Assembly (NCBI GenBank): GCA_902514645.1 | Contig: CABXRO010000008.1 | Location: 1 to 52,278, forward strand | Direction of reading: 5' to 3' | Source of the DNA: an uncultured SAR86 cluster bacterium | Lineage (GTDB): Bacteria; Pseudomonadota; Gammaproteobacteria; Magnimaribacterales; AG-339-G14 | Length of the DNA: 52,278 bases | In this document: positions 1-10,138 of the stretch, in pieces | Position numbering within the stretch: the first letter of the stretch is position 1 | Layout: each line of letters begins with the position of its first letter | Made by a program: the position numbers and the translations under genes | The notes under the pieces: generated by a model | What the model saw: the letters and a program-made list of their open reading frames with translations, nothing else | Told to the model about the DNA's origin: nothing | Database searches by the model: none

Positions 1-1
1 A

Positions 2-1279
2 TGTGGCTTAACCCCATATGATGATGTGCATATTGGACATGCCAGAACTTTCATAAACTTTGACGTTATTGTTAAATTTTTTAAATTTTTAGGTTTTAAA
101 GTTAGATATATAAGAAACATAACAGATGTTGATGACAAAATTATAGATCGTGCCAAAGAAGAAGGAATCCCTGCTTTAGATTTCTCAAAAAAATACATTA
201 ACGAAATGCATGATGATTTCTTATCTTTAGGAATTGAGTCTCCTGATGTTGAGCCAAAAGTATCAGATCATATCGATGATATTATTTCCATGATTCAATC
301 TCTAGAAGATAGAGGATATGCCTACAGAAAAAAAGAATCTGACGTCTTTTTTGATGTTAAAAAATTTAAAGATTATGGCAAATTAGCAAATCGAAGTTTA
401 GAACAACTGACTGCTGCAGAAAGAACCATTACAGATTTAAATAAAAATCATGAGGCAGATTTTGTTCTATGGAAAGTTGATACGGATGGCGTCACATGGC
501 CATCCCCCTGGGGGAAAGGACGACCAGGTTGGCATATCGAGTGTTCTGCGATGAGTATCAAATACTTGGGAGAAGAGTTTGATATTCATGGAGGAGGCTT
601 AGATCTAAAATTTCCTCATCATGAAAACGAAATTGCTCAAGCCAAATGTGCAACTGATAAGAAATTTGCTTCTTTTTGGATGCATACAGGACCGCTAAGA
701 ATAGATGATAAAAAAATGTCGAAGTCTTTGAAAAATTTTATAACTGTCAAAGACATATTAAAAAAATTTCATCCAGAGGTTTTAAGATTATTTTTTCTTT
801 TGACTCATTATAGAAGTCCGATAACTTATTCAAAAGATGGTCTTGAAAATGCTAAAAGAATACTAGACAAACTTTACACATTTTTAAGTGAAACAAAAAT
901 TCCTAATAAATTTTCTGAAGACAAAATATTTAAAGAAAGTTTTATTTCTAGCTTGAAAGATGATTTCAATACCCCTAAAGCCATAAATCAGATACAAACT
1001 TATGCCAAAACTATTGAGAAAAAAGGGGAAATTGAAAAATTTGGAACTCTAAAGTTAGTTTTAAATTCTTTGGGATTATTAGCTGATAAAAAAGAAAACT
1101 ATTTTAAATATGGCGAACTTGATCTTTCAGATAATGAAATTGAAAGCTTAATAGAGCGGAGAAATCAGGCAAGAAATATCAAAGATTTTACTACCGCAGA
1201 CAATATTAGGGATGAATTATTGACGAAAGGAATAGTTTTAGAGGATTTGAATGGAAAGACTATTTGGAAAAAAAATTAA
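2..1279 (+). CDS. cysS: Cysteinyl-tRNA synthetase, 5'-truncated by window edge
   Basis: Cysteine-tRNA ligase, a cytoplasmic class I synthetase that charges tRNA-Cys. The reading frame is open to base 2 and begins CGLTPYDDVHIGH, the conserved Zn-Cys/HIGH region that normally lies about 30 residues into the protein, so the true start is outside the window; the first ATG at 26 falls inside this motif and is not the start. Later landmarks are the HIECSAMS and HHENE zinc-ligand segments and the KMSKS loop (KKMSKSLKNF). The C-terminal helical domain is complete and the frame ends at TAA 1277-1279. The last 4 bases overlap the converging antiporter gene. Confidence 0.96.
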   Translation, partial: CGLTPYDDVHIGHARTFINFDVIVKFFKFLGFKVRYIRNITDVDDKIIDRAKEEGIPALDFSKKYINEMHDDFLSLGIESPDVEPKVSDHIDDIISMIQSLEDRGYAYRKKESDVFFDVKKFKDYGKLANRSLEQLTAAERTITDLNKNHEADFVLWKVDTDGVTWPSPWGKGRPGWHIECSAMSIKYLGEEFDIHGGGLDLKFPHHENEIAQAKCATDKKFASFWMHTGPLRIDDKKMSKSLKNFITVKDILKKFHPEVLRLFFLLTHYRSPITYSKDGLENAKRILDKLYTFLSETKIPNKFSEDKIFKESFISSLKDDFNTPKAINQIQTYAKTIEKKGEIEKFGTLKLVLNSLGLLADKKENYFKYGELDLSDNEIESLIERRNQARNIKDFTTADNIRDELLTKGIVLEDLNGKTIWKKN

Positions 1280-2217
1280 AACAAACTTGCCAAATAAAAA
1301 CCTATTGAAATAAACATACCAATTCCAAAGACCGGATTAAAAATCTTTTTTAAATTTCCTTCCTGACGTCCTATTGTTATTAATAAAATAAATGCCGCAG
1401 TAAACACGCTCATTACCATAAAATCTCTACTAAAGATTTCTTCATCAAAAACAGCTTTAGATCCAATTCCTATGATTGGAAAAATTAAGACAATATTTAG
1501 AATATTTGATCCGACAATATTTCCGACAACCATGTTTCCCTTACTTCGTCTCAATGCAGATATTGAAGCAGCTAATTCAGGAAGACTCGTTCCTATTGCA
1601 ACCATTGTCAAGCCTATTACAGCATCGGGAATTCCTAAGCCAGTTGCTAAGTCTACTCCTCCTCTAACAGTAAGTTCTGAACCTACACCCAGGAGAATTA
1701 AGCTTAAAATAATAAGTGAGGAAACTTTCAACAAGGACTCATCTTTGTATTTATTCTCAGAAGGCTCCTCGGGTTTTTCTCTAAAAAGATTCAGTACAAA
1801 TAAAATAAATAAAGATATAAATACAATAGAATCACTAACTGTAATCGTTAGATCATATAGAGACCATCCAGCAATCAAAACGCTCAAAATTAAAATAAAA
1901 ATATTTCTTAAGCTTATGTTTAATGTCTTTGAAGCTAACCAAAAGAGACTAACGCCGTAAATGATTGCAATGTTGCTTATGTTTGATCCTAAAGAGTTCC
2001 CTAAGGCAATTGCAGGTGCGTCATTAATAATGGAAGAAACACTTACAAAAATTTCTGGAATGGATGTTCCAAGAGCAACTAATGTGATGCCTATTACAAC
2101 GTCGCTTAATCCTAATTTTGCTCCAAGTTGGGAACTGTGATGAATAAAAATTTCAGCACCTGTTATTAGAACTCCTAACCCAATAAAAAAAACTATAGTT
2201 GCATATAAAATTTCCAT
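1276..2217 (-). CDS. Calcium/sodium antiporter, CaCA family (YrbG-like)
   Basis: Inner-membrane cation antiporter of the CaCA superfamily, 313 aa with about ten hydrophobic helices in two homologous halves. Both alpha-repeats are visible: GTSIPE at residues 50-55 followed by the GNSLGSNISN segment, and GTSLPE at 209-214 followed by GNIVGSNILN. These acidic and polar residues form the ion site in this family. A charged cytoplasmic linker around residues 146-162 separates the halves. The gene lies 4 nt downstream of the nuclease-like gene on the same strand, so the two probably share a transcript. Exact ion preference (Ca2+/Na+ or Ca2+/H+) cannot be read from the sequence. Confidence 0.9.
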   Translation of the reverse strand: MEILYATIVFFIGLGVLITGAEIFIHHSSQLGAKLGLSDVVIGITLVALGTSIPEIFVSVSSIINDAPAIALGNSLGSNISNIAIIYGVSLFWLASKTLNISLRNIFILILSVLIAGWSLYDLTITVSDSIVFISLFILFVLNLFREKPEEPSENKYKDESLLKVSSLIILSLILLGVGSELTVRGGVDLATGLGIPDAVIGLTMVAIGTSLPELAASISALRRSKGNMVVGNIVGSNILNIVLIFPIIGIGSKAVFDEEIFSRDFMVMSVFTAAFILLITIGRQEGNLKKIFNPVFGIGMFISIGFYLASLF

Positions 2218-2221
2218 GTTT

Positions 2222-2938
2222 TCATAAATTTGCTTTAGTTAAATATCTACAATATTCACATTCAGAATCTGCATTCGGAATAGTATCATTATCTAAGATC
2301 TTTTTAATCTCTCTTGTGACAGGATCGATCCAATCAGTATTTCCCTTGTAACTTATGATTTTAGTTTTGAACTCTAAAGTATTATTAAAAAAAGGCTTAT
2401 CCCGTCTCCCATTGCAGTAAACGAAATAGGATATATCTTCAACATCGAAACCATTTTTTCTAAAAAGCCACTGATAAATTTCTATTTGCCTTTTATAGCT
2501 AATTTGCCAGGGTGCATCTAATGACACTTCTCCTTTTTTTGAAGTAGCTTTATAGTCTACTAAGATTAATTTTTCATTAATTGTGCTAATCCAGACATCG
2601 TCTACAAGACCATAGAAAAATAAATTTGTCTCAATATCAAGGAATCCTATTCCTTTATTTCTTGTTCTCCAATTTTCAATCTCGGGATGCTCAAATGGTT
2701 TTGCATCTATTCCGTTTTTCGTAATCAAAGGATGATTTTCTTCAGTTCCTCTATAATTATCAAATTCTATTTTAAGTAGTTCATCTACTGCGTTATTAAG
2801 ATTAAAGGGAAACTGAGATGGTCGTGATATTCCCATCTTTTCTTCTAAATAAAAACACTTTTTACATCTGCAGAAGTTCTCAATACGAGAGCGGCTCAAT
2901 TTGTAAGGATCTTTTAAATCACTAGAATAAATAGGCAT
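2222..2938 (-). CDS. Solo PD-(D/E)XK (RecB/Cas4-type) nuclease-like protein
   Basis: 238 aa, cytoplasmic. The PD-(D/E)XK core is recognisable as LVDDVW (D113/D114), LVDYK (D128, K130) and a following helix with Q151-I-E-I-Y-Q, the usual layout of RecB/AddB/Cas4-type exonuclease domains. Cysteines flank the core: C23, C25 and C28 near the N-terminus, and C227-E-Y-C230 at the C-terminus. This resembles the Fe-S clasp of AddB and Cas4, where one upstream and several downstream Cys bind a 4Fe-4S cluster. No helicase or cas gene is nearby. The gene begins 7 nt downstream of tRNA-Asn on the same strand. The DNA-processing role is inferred from the fold only. Confidence 0.75.
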   Translation of the reverse strand: MPIYSSDLKDPYKLSRSRIENFCRCKKCFYLEEKMGISRPSQFPFNLNNAVDELLKIEFDNYRGTEENHPLITKNGIDAKPFEHPEIENWRTRNKGIGFLDIETNLFFYGLVDDVWISTINEKLILVDYKATSKKGEVSLDAPWQISYKRQIEIYQWLFRKNGFDVEDISYFVYCNGRRDKPFFNNTLEFKTKIISYKGNTDWIDPVTREIKKILDNDTIPNADSECEYCRYLTKANL

Positions 2939-2945
2939 TATAATT

Positions 2946-3021
<76 letters not shown>

Positions 3022-3055
3022 AAAAGGTATGTATTATAAGCAAAAAAATTAAATA

Positions 3056-5053
3056 ATGAGCAAATCATTTAAAATTAAATCAAATTTTGGACCTTCTGGA
3101 GACCAACCACAGGCAATCCAGAAGATTGTAAAAGGTCTAAAGTCTGGTCTCTTAAATCAAACTCTGAAAGGCGTTACTGGATCAGGAAAGACTTTTGCCA
3201 TGGCAAATGTTATTGAAAATTTGCAGAGACCAGCAATTATCATGTCTCATAATAAAACTCTTGCTGCTCAACTTTACGGAGAATTTAAAGAGTTTTTTCC
3301 GGAAAATGCTGTTGAGTATTTTGTTTCTTATTATGATTACTATCAGCCTGAGGCTTACGTTCCTTCCTCAGATGTTTTTATAGAAAAAGATGCTTCTATA
3401 AATGAACATATTGAACAAATGAGATTGTCTGCTACAAAAGCAGTACTCGAAAGAAGAGATGTGATTATAGTTGCAACAGTATCAGCAATATATGGTCTAG
3501 GAGATCCCAAATCTTACTTGAAGATGGTTTTGCATTTGGATAGGGGAGATGAATTAGAACTTGGAAAACTATTGTTAAGGCTTGCAGAACTCCAATATAC
3601 GAGAAATGATATTGAATTTAAAAGGGCTACCTATCGAGTGAAAGGAGATGTTGTTGATATTTTCCCCGCAGAGTCTGAAAAAGAAGCCTTGAGAGTTGAA
3701 TTTTTCGATAAAGAAATTGAATCCTTAAAATTTTTTGATCCTTTAACTGGTGAGATTTTTAGAGATGTACCTCGAGCTACGATCTTTCCAAAAACTCATT
3801 ATGTAACTTCCAGAGATATCATGCTTTCTGCTATGAAAAAAATACGCTCTGAAATGAAACAAAGAGTGAAATTTTTTAAAAAAAATGAAAAATTTATCGA
3901 AGCTCAAAGAATCGAGGAAAGAACAAAATTTGATTTGGAGATGATTAAAGAACTTGGCTATTGTTCGGGAATAGAGAATTATTCTAGATATTTATCTGGA
4001 AGAAATGAAGGTGAAGCCCCACCAACTTTATATGATTATCTTTCTGAAGATACCATTGTGTTCGTTGATGAATCTCACGTCTCACTTCCTCAGATTAAGG
4101 GTATGTACAGAGGAGACAGATCTAGAAAAGAAACTTTAGCTGACTATGGTTTTAGATTGCCTAGTGCCCTTGATAATCGCCCCTTACGCTTTGATGAGTG
4201 GGAATCAATGTCTGGACAAAAGGTTTTTGTTTCGGCAACTCCTGGCGAATATGAGGACAATCACTTAGATCAATTAATCGAGATGATAGCAAGGCCAACA
4301 GGTTTATTAGATCCCTCTATTGAAATTAGACCCGCAACAAATCAAGTTGATGATTTAATCTCTGAAATTAAAAAGAAAGTAGAAAAAAAAGAAAGAGTAC
4401 TTGCTACTGTTTTGACAAAAAGAATGGCTGAAGACTTAAGTCAATATCTATTTGAAAGGGATATCAATGTTAGATATTTGCATTCAGATATTGATACGGT
4501 TGAAAGAGTAGAAATTTTGAGAGAATTAAGAATTGGTAATTTTGATGTTCTAGTTGGAATAAATCTTTTAAGAGAAGGATTAGACCTGCCTGAAGTATCT
4601 CTAGTTGCGATCCTAGATGCTGACAAAGAAGGTTTTTTGAGATCAGAAACGAGTATGATTCAAACTATTGGTAGAGCAGCAAGACACGAAAGAGGCCATG
4701 CAATTTTATATGCAGATTCGATAACGGGATCTATACAAAGAACCCTTGATGAAACTGAAAGAAGAAGAAAGATTCAAGAAGGATTTAACAAGAAAAATAA
4801 TATAAAACCTCAAGGAATTTATAAGCCAATTACTGATATTTTGGAAGGATCAAAAATTTCTTCCAAAAAACAATTTATAAAAAAAGTTGAAGATAAACTT
4901 GACGAAGAATATTTAAACCCTAAAGATTTATCAGCAAAAATCGATGACTTAGAAAAATTGATGCTTAGCCATGCAAATAATTTAGAATTTGAAGAAGCAG
5001 CGTCTCTTAGAGATAAAATAACAAACCTCAAAGAAAAATTATTACTAAGCTGA
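3056..5053 (+). CDS. uvrB: Excinuclease ABC subunit B
   Basis: Damage-verification subunit of UvrABC nucleotide excision repair. 665 aa, close to the usual 670. Visible parts are Walker A GVTGSGKT (39-46), the beta-hairpin region [12 protein letters not shown] that clamps damaged DNA, the DESHV Walker B motif, the helicase motif [20 protein letters not shown] and QTIGRAARH (motif VI), and a C-terminal UVR domain ([11 protein letters not shown]) for UvrA/UvrC contact. The ATG at 3056 has no Shine-Dalgarno; a TATTAT hexamer lies at 3032-3037, so the leader may be very short. tRNA-Asn is transcribed divergently just upstream. Confidence 0.98.
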   Translation: MSKSFKIKSNFGPSGDQPQAIQKIVKGLKSGLLNQTLKGVTGSGKTFAMANVIENLQRPAIIMSHNKTLAAQLYGEFKEFFPENAVEYFVSYYDYYQPEAYVPSSDVFIEKDASINEHIEQMRLSATKAVLERRDVIIVATVSAIYGLGDPKSYLKMVLHLDRGDELELGKLLLRLAELQYTRNDIEFKRATYRVKGDVVDIFPAESEKEALRVEFFDKEIESLKFFDPLTGEIFRDVPRATIFPKTHYVTSRDIMLSAMKKIRSEMKQRVKFFKKNEKFIEAQRIEERTKFDLEMIKELGYCSGIENYSRYLSGRNEGEAPPTLYDYLSEDTIVFVDESHVSLPQIKGMYRGDRSRKETLADYGFRLPSALDNRPLRFDEWESMSGQKVFVSATPGEYEDNHLDQLIEMIARPTGLLDPSIEIRPATNQVDDLISEIKKKVEKKERVLATVLTKRMAEDLSQYLFERDINVRYLHSDIDTVERVEILRELRIGNFDVLVGINLLREGLDLPEVSLVAILDADKEGFLRSETSMIQTIGRAARHERGHAILYADSITGSIQRTLDETERRRKIQEGFNKKNNIKPQGIYKPITDILEGSKISSKKQFIKKVEDKLDEEYLNPKDLSAKIDDLEKLMLSHANNLEFEEAASLRDKITNLKEKLLLS

Positions 5054-5075
5054 AAATAACATTCTTGTTTTGAGG

Positions 5076-5081
5076 TATAAT
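5076..5081 (+). promoter_or_regulatory. Candidate -10 box upstream of purL
   Basis: A perfect TATAAT lies 13 nt before the purL ATG in the 41-nt gap after uvrB. No good -35 is seen at 16-18 nt spacing. If used, the mRNA leader would be about 7 nt and could not hold a Shine-Dalgarno. Confidence 0.35.
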
Positions 5082-5094
5082 TCTTCTTTTTTGG

Positions 5095-8000
5095 ATGTCT
5101 TTTAAAGTATTAAATTCCAAGACAGTAATTATTGCTGGCGAACAGCTACTCTCAGAAGATAGGCTAAAGTCATTAATACCTCCTACTTCAAAAAAGAGTT
5201 CCAAAGTTTTTTCTTTGAATTATTTTTATCTACTATCTTTAAATAAGGCTTGGAAAGATATTCAAATTCATAAGGTTGAAAAAATTTATGAGTTGTTGAA
5301 TGTTAATCATAACTATCCGTTAGGGTTTTCAAAAAATACAATTTTTCTTTCACCGAGAAATAGCTCTCAATCACCTTGGTCTTCTAAAACAGAGGATATT
5401 TTTGCTTCTTGTGGTTTAAATGAAATTCAAAGAGTAGAAAGAATAAAAGTTTTAAAAACAGAATGCTTTTCTGAAAATTTATTAAAAAAAGAAAATTTTC
5501 CTTTTGATTTCCTTACTGAGGAGTTTTCAATCGGTTTAAAAAGTGTTGAATCTTTTTTTACAAAACAAAATAAGAATTCATTTGTATTCAAACATTTAAA
5601 AAATAATCATCAAAGTTACATTGATGCAAATAAAAAATTTGGTTTTGGCTTGAATGATCAAGAGATTAATTATTTATTAAATAGCTACAAATCCCTTAAA
5701 AGAAACCCAACAGATGTTGAGCTTATGATGTTTTCCCAAGCAAACTCTGAACACTGCCGTCATAAGTTTTTTAATGCTTCATGGAAAAGTCTAACCGAAG
5801 GAAGTGAACCGAGTTTGTTTCACCAGATAAAATCTACTCATAAAAATTTTAAAGACGGAGTTCTTGTCGCCTATGATGATAATGCAGCAGTAATTGAATC
5901 GGCAAGTTCAGAAAAGTTTCATTTAGATACAGTGAAGAAAGAATATCAAACTAAAAGTTCAAAACACAATATTTGCATCAAAGTAGAGACTCATAATCAT
6001 CCAACGGCAGTTTCTCCTTTCGAGGGAGCTGCTACAGGATCTGGCGGAGAAATAAGAGATGAAGGGGCAACAGGAATTGGGGCGCAACCAAAAGCAGGTT
6101 TAACAGGCTATTCTGTATCTTACTTAAGGCTGAAAAACTTAAAAGAAAAATGGGAATTTAAAGAAGATCGACCTGAAAGAATTTCTTCTCCAAAAAAAAT
6201 AATGATTGAAGGACCTCTAGGTGCTGCTTCATTTAATAATGAATTTGGAAGACCAAATTTAAATGGGTATTTCAGATCTTTTGAACAAAAAAATAATGGA
6301 AATCATTATGGATTTCACAAGCCAATAATGATTGCTGGAGGATTAGGAAGCATTAGTTCAAATAATACGTTCAAAAAAAAGGTTAAACCTGGAACAAAGA
6401 TTATTGTTTTAGGAGGGCCTGGTTATTTAATTGGACTAGGTGGAGGTTCTGCCTCTTCAGTCCAAGCAGGTTCTTCTGATGAGTCTTTAGATTATGCTTC
6501 AGTCCAAAGATCCAATCCTGAAATGCAAAGAAGATGCCAAGAAGTCATCAATTTATGTTCTCTGAAAAAAGCAAAAAATCCTATTTTATTTATTCATGAC
6601 GTTGGAGCTGGCGGCCTTTCAAATGCAATTCCTGAGTTAGCAAAAGATTGCAATATGGGTGCCAGTATTAATTTAAGAAAGATTCCTCTAGCTGATTTTT
6701 CTATGTCAGCTTTAGAAATATGGTCTAACGAATCTCAAGAAAGATATGTTTTAGCGGTCGAAAAAGATTCTTTAAAAGAATTCAAAACATATTGTGACAG
6801 AGAAAAATGTCCTTATGCGGTTGTAGGGACTTTAACAGCTAAAAAAATTTTTAAACTCAAAGATAGCAAAACCAGAAAATTTCCAATCCATCTTCCTATG
6901 GATACTATCTTTGGATATAGAGAAGAAAACATTCACGAAATTATCTCAGATGAAAAGATAAACTTCTTTGATAAACCCAAAAAAATAAACTTAAAAAAAA
7001 TTATTTTAGATGTGCTGAGACACCCCACTGTAGGCTCAAAAAGTTTTTTGATTAATATTGGAGATCGTAGTGTAGGAGGCTTAACTTACAGGGATCAATT
7101 TGTCGGCCCATATCAAGTTCCTGTAGCTGACCATGCAATTACATTATCGGATTTTAATACAAATTCTGGAGAAGCTATGGCAATGGGAGAGAAATCTCCC
7201 ATTGCGATTTCTAATCCAGTTGCAGCTGGAAAATTAGCTCTTGCCGAGGCTTTAATTAATCTCTTATCGTCTGGAGTATCTAAACTATCCGATATAAAAA
7301 TATCTGCAAATTGGATGGCATGTCCAGATGATCCCCAAAGAAAAACAGATTTATTCAATACGGTAAAAGAACTAACTCAAAAAGTATGTAATCCTTGGAG
7401 AATAGCAGTTCCTGTAGGAAAAGATTCGCTATCAATGAAAACAATATGGCGTGACGAAAAAAAAATTAATTTATCTCCTCAAAGTTTGATAATTAGCGCA
7501 TTTACAAAAATAAAAAATGTTAAAAAAAGTATTACACCTCAATTGATTGACAATAATGAGCTGATATTAGTCTACTTGGACCTTTCGAAAACAAAAAAAC
7601 GCTTGGGCGGTTCTATTCTTTCAGAAGTTACTCAACAAACAAATCTTGAAACTCCTGATTTAGAGTGCTTAGATGAGTTTCCAAAAATTTATAATTATTT
7701 TGCTGCCAATATTAATAAAAAAAGAATATTCTCTTTTCACGATATTTCAGACGGCGGCTTAATCATTTCTGCAATTGAAATGATGCTAGCAGGAGGGTGC
7801 GGCTTAAATCTTGATCTTTCTAAAATTTCCTTCTTGAAAGAATCTAGTAATTTATTTTCTGAAGAGCTAGGCATGCTTTTTCAGATTAACAAAAAAGATT
7901 TTTCTAAATTTAAAAAAAATTTTACAAAACTTGGTTTAAAGAATTCTTTTTTTAATATTGGTTCAACTAGTAATACAAATGATCTTTTCCTTAAAACTTC

Positions 8001-8958
8001 TAGCCAAAGTTTGAGAATAAGTCACAAAGTTTTAATGCACGCATGGTCAAGCGTTTCATACAACATCAAATTACTTCGAGACAATGAAGAAACAACAAAA
8101 CAAGAGCATAGATTTTTGCTTGATAGAAAAAGATCAAAGCTTACTCAAAAATTTAATTTTACATTGAATAAAAGACCTCTAAGTAGAACCCCAAAAATAG
8201 CTATCATGAGGGATCAAGGAGTTAATTCCCATTTAGAAATGGCAGCAGCTTTTTCTCAAGCTGGTTTCAAAGTTATTGATGTTCACATGCAAGATCTTTT
8301 AAACAATTCAAGTTCTTTGGATGATTTTCAAGGACTTGCTTTTCCAGGAGGTTTTTCTTATGGCGATATCCTTGGAGCAGGAAGAGGCTGGGCACAATCA
8401 ATAAAATCAAATCTAAGACTTAAAGATAAATTTTCTGAATTTTTTCACCGACAAGATACTTTTGCATTGGGGATCTGTAATGGATGTCAGGTTATGTCAG
8501 AGCTTAAAGAATTAATTCCAGGTTCTGAGCATTGGCCGAAACTTGAAAGGAATAATAGCAATAGATTCGAAGCCAGAATGGTTCAAGTAAAAATAAACAA
8601 ATCAAATTCAAATTTTTTTAAGGGCATGGAAGGTTCTCAGCTTTTAGTTCCTGTAAATCATGGAGAAGGAAAAATGATTTTTCCTGAACAAGTAAGCGCA
8701 AAAAAATTAATCTCTGATAATTTGGTACCAATACAATTTTGTACAAATAAAGGTAAAGAATCTATAAAATTCCCAGAAAATCCTAATGGCTCCATGCATG
8801 GTATTACAGCAGTTACAAACGAAGATGGAAGGTTTTTAATTATGATGCCGCACCCTGAAAGAAGTTTTTTAAATAATCAATTGTCTTGGACCAATGAAAG
8901 AGGAAAGCATAGCCCTTGGTTCAAATTATTTTTAAATGCAAGAAATTTTTACAGTTAA
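5095..8958 (+). CDS. purL: Phosphoribosylformylglycinamidine synthase (FGAM synthetase, large fused form)
   Basis: Fourth step of purine synthesis: FGAR + ATP + glutamine to FGAM. At 1287 aa it is the large gammaproteobacterial form. It has an N-terminal domain, the FGAM synthase catalytic core (SQANSEHCRHKFFNASW and VETHNHPTAVSPFEGAATG), a second half with structural nucleotide-binding features, and a C-terminal class I glutaminase domain. The glutaminase carries the nucleophile Cys in GICNGCQVMSEL and the His/Glu pair in MMPHPERS. Its stop lies 1 nt from the stop of the converging Nudix gene. It is a single-gene unit with a possible promoter at 5076. Confidence 0.98.
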   Translation: MSFKVLNSKTVIIAGEQLLSEDRLKSLIPPTSKKSSKVFSLNYFYLLSLNKAWKDIQIHKVEKIYELLNVNHNYPLGFSKNTIFLSPRNSSQSPWSSKTEDIFASCGLNEIQRVERIKVLKTECFSENLLKKENFPFDFLTEEFSIGLKSVESFFTKQNKNSFVFKHLKNNHQSYIDANKKFGFGLNDQEINYLLNSYKSLKRNPTDVELMMFSQANSEHCRHKFFNASWKSLTEGSEPSLFHQIKSTHKNFKDGVLVAYDDNAAVIESASSEKFHLDTVKKEYQTKSSKHNICIKVETHNHPTAVSPFEGAATGSGGEIRDEGATGIGAQPKAGLTGYSVSYLRLKNLKEKWEFKEDRPERISSPKKIMIEGPLGAASFNNEFGRPNLNGYFRSFEQKNNGNHYGFHKPIMIAGGLGSISSNNTFKKKVKPGTKIIVLGGPGYLIGLGGGSASSVQAGSSDESLDYASVQRSNPEMQRRCQEVINLCSLKKAKNPILFIHDVGAGGLSNAIPELAKDCNMGASINLRKIPLADFSMSALEIWSNESQERYVLAVEKDSLKEFKTYCDREKCPYAVVGTLTAKKIFKLKDSKTRKFPIHLPMDTIFGYREENIHEIISDEKINFFDKPKKINLKKIILDVLRHPTVGSKSFLINIGDRSVGGLTYRDQFVGPYQVPVADHAITLSDFNTNSGEAMAMGEKSPIAISNPVAAGKLALAEALINLLSSGVSKLSDIKISANWMACPDDPQRKTDLFNTVKELTQKVCNPWRIAVPVGKDSLSMKTIWRDEKKINLSPQSLIISAFTKIKNVKKSITPQLIDNNELILVYLDLSKTKKRLGGSILSEVTQQTNLETPDLECLDEFPKIYNYFAANINKKRIFSFHDISDGGLIISAIEMMLAGGCGLNLDLSKISFLKESSNLFSEELGMLFQINKKDFSKFKKNFTKLGLKNSFFNIGSTSNTNDLFLKTSSQSLRISHKVLMHAWSSVSYNIKLLRDNEETTKQEHRFLLDRKRSKLTQKFNFTLNKRPLSRTPKIAIMRDQGVNSHLEMAAAFSQAGFKVIDVHMQDLLNNSSSLDDFQGLAFPGGFSYGDILGAGRGWAQSIKSNLRLKDKFSEFFHRQDTFALGICNGCQVMSELKELIPGSEHWPKLERNNSNRFEARMVQVKINKSNSNFFKGMEGSQLLVPVNHGEGKMIFPEQVSAKKLISDNLVPIQFCTNKGKESIKFPENPNGSMHGITAVTNEDGRFLIMMPHPERSFLNNQLSWTNERGKHSPWFKLFLNARNFYS

Positions 8959-8959
8959 A

Positions 8960-9493
8960 TTATTTCTTAACCAACTCTCTGATTCTAAGAGGGAAGTATC
9001 CCTCGCTTAAATCCTCATAAAATTGTTCGAGAGCAATGGGTACAAAAGGAAAAGCTAGTTCTTCCCAAGGTATTTCATCATAGGCAAACAATTCAACTTC
9101 AAGACTTTCCGTTGTTGGGGAATAAGAATTTTCTTCTATAGAAGCTTTATAAAGAACATAAAATTGTCCAATTTGAGGAATATCAAACATAAAATAAATA
9201 TCATCTATTTTTACAGTTGAGTTAGTTTCCTCTTTAGTTTCTCTAAGGGCTCCTTCTTGTAATGTTTCTCCCAACTCCAAAAAACCCGCAGGTAAGGTCC
9301 ACATACCTTTTCTTGGCTCTATCCCTCTTTTACACAAAAGAACTTTATCCCCGCAGTAGGGCAAAGTTCCTACGACTGCATTTGGATTGTGATAGTGAAT
9401 ATATCCACAATCATCACACACATATCTTTCTCTATTGTCATCTTGAGGTATCTTTTTGGATACTTTACCTCCGCATTGGGTACAAAATTTCAA
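8960..9493 (-). CDS. Nudix hydrolase with N-terminal zinc ribbon
   Basis: 177-aa pyrophosphohydrolase. The N-terminus is a zinc ribbon (C4-x2-C7 and C26-x2-C29), followed by a canonical Nudix box: G70-x5-E76-x7-R84-E85-T-K-E88-E89. The arrangement matches COG1051-type ADP-ribose/nucleotide-sugar or NADH pyrophosphatases; the substrate cannot be fixed from sequence. The start codon is TTG at 9493, supported by the family-typical start MKFCTQCG and by a GGAA sequence about 8 nt upstream. It converges tail-to-tail with purL. Confidence 0.85.
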   Translation of the reverse strand: MKFCTQCGGKVSKKIPQDDNRERYVCDDCGYIHYHNPNAVVGTLPYCGDKVLLCKRGIEPRKGMWTLPAGFLELGETLQEGALRETKEETNSTVKIDDIYFMFDIPQIGQFYVLYKASIEENSYSPTTESLEVELFAYDEIPWEELAFPFVPIALEQFYEDLSEGYFPLRIRELVKK

Positions 9494-9523
9494 AGTTTTT
9501 CCTGCTTAAATTAAGTAAGCAAG

Positions 9524-9529
9524 TATAAT
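9524..9529 (+). promoter_or_regulatory. Candidate -10 box upstream of nudL
   Basis: TATAAT in the 57-nt divergent gap between the two Nudix genes, 21 nt before the ATG at 9551. The -35 region is not convincing. Confidence 0.3.
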
Positions 9530-9550
9530 TCAATACCTTTTATAAACATA

Positions 9551-10138
9551 ATGATCCCTCTTATAGAAAAAAGACTAAATAATTTGAGTCCGAAGCAGTC
9601 GGATGAAAAATTACCCCAAGCAGCAGTATTAATTTTAATAACTGATAATGACAATGATTTTTCAATTGTTTTTACAGAAAGATCTAAAAAATTACCTTCC
9701 CATGCAGGAGAGGTTTCATTTCCCGGCGGAAAAAAAGAAGACGAAGACAGAAACCTAATCGAAACTGTTTTAAGAGAAACACATGAAGAGATAGGGATAG
9801 AACATAATTTAATTAGAATACTTGGTCGGATGGATCCTCAAGAATCAAGATTTGGAATAAGTGTCACGCCTTATGTAGGTTACGCAGCAGGAAGTTTAAA
9901 GTTTAAAAAGGATCCCAAAGAGGTAGAGACGATTTTTTCCGTTCCCTTGAACTATCTCAAAAAAGATCCTTTGATATCAAACGAAATAACTAATGCTAGT
10001 GGAGAAACCTTTGAGACGCCTGTTATAAATTATGAAAACCAGAAAATTTGGGGATTAACTTTAGGTTTTACATTACAATTTCTCGAGTTAATGGAAATAG
10101 ATATTGATATAGATGATTTATACTTTAGATCAGCATAG
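9551..10138 (+). CDS. nudL: Nudix CoA pyrophosphatase (NudL-type)
   Basis: 195 aa. CoA pyrophosphatases of this family cleave CoA and acyl-CoA to 3',5'-ADP and (acyl-)phosphopantetheine. The diagnostic NudL/UPF0035 element is present, FTERSKKLPSHAGEVSFPGG (residues 41-60), followed by the Nudix helix with R75-E76-T-H-E79-E80-I-G. It is the first gene of a plus-strand run continuing through a gamma-carbonic anhydrase homologue and a dienelactone hydrolase, overlapping the next gene by 26 bp. A CoA-recycling enzyme fits an organism rich in acyl-CoA genes, but that link is inference. Confidence 0.85.
   Translation: MIPLIEKRLNNLSPKQSDEKLPQAAVLILITDNDNDFSIVFTERSKKLPSHAGEVSFPGGKKEDEDRNLIETVLRETHEEIGIEHNLIRILGRMDPQESRFGISVTPYVGYAAGSLKFKKDPKEVETIFSVPLNYLKKDPLISNEITNASGETFETPVINYENQKIWGLTLGFTLQFLELMEIDIDIDDLYFRSA

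Noticed and set aside
1472-1960. 162-codon open frame opposite the antiporter gene
   Set aside because: The antiporter motifs on the minus strand are unambiguous; this frame has no family signature.
8960-9493. Calling the zinc-ribbon Nudix protein NudC (NADH pyrophosphatase)
   Set aside because: At 177 aa it lacks the N-terminal domain and the SQPWPFPxS motif of NudC; a COG1051-type hydrolase is safer.
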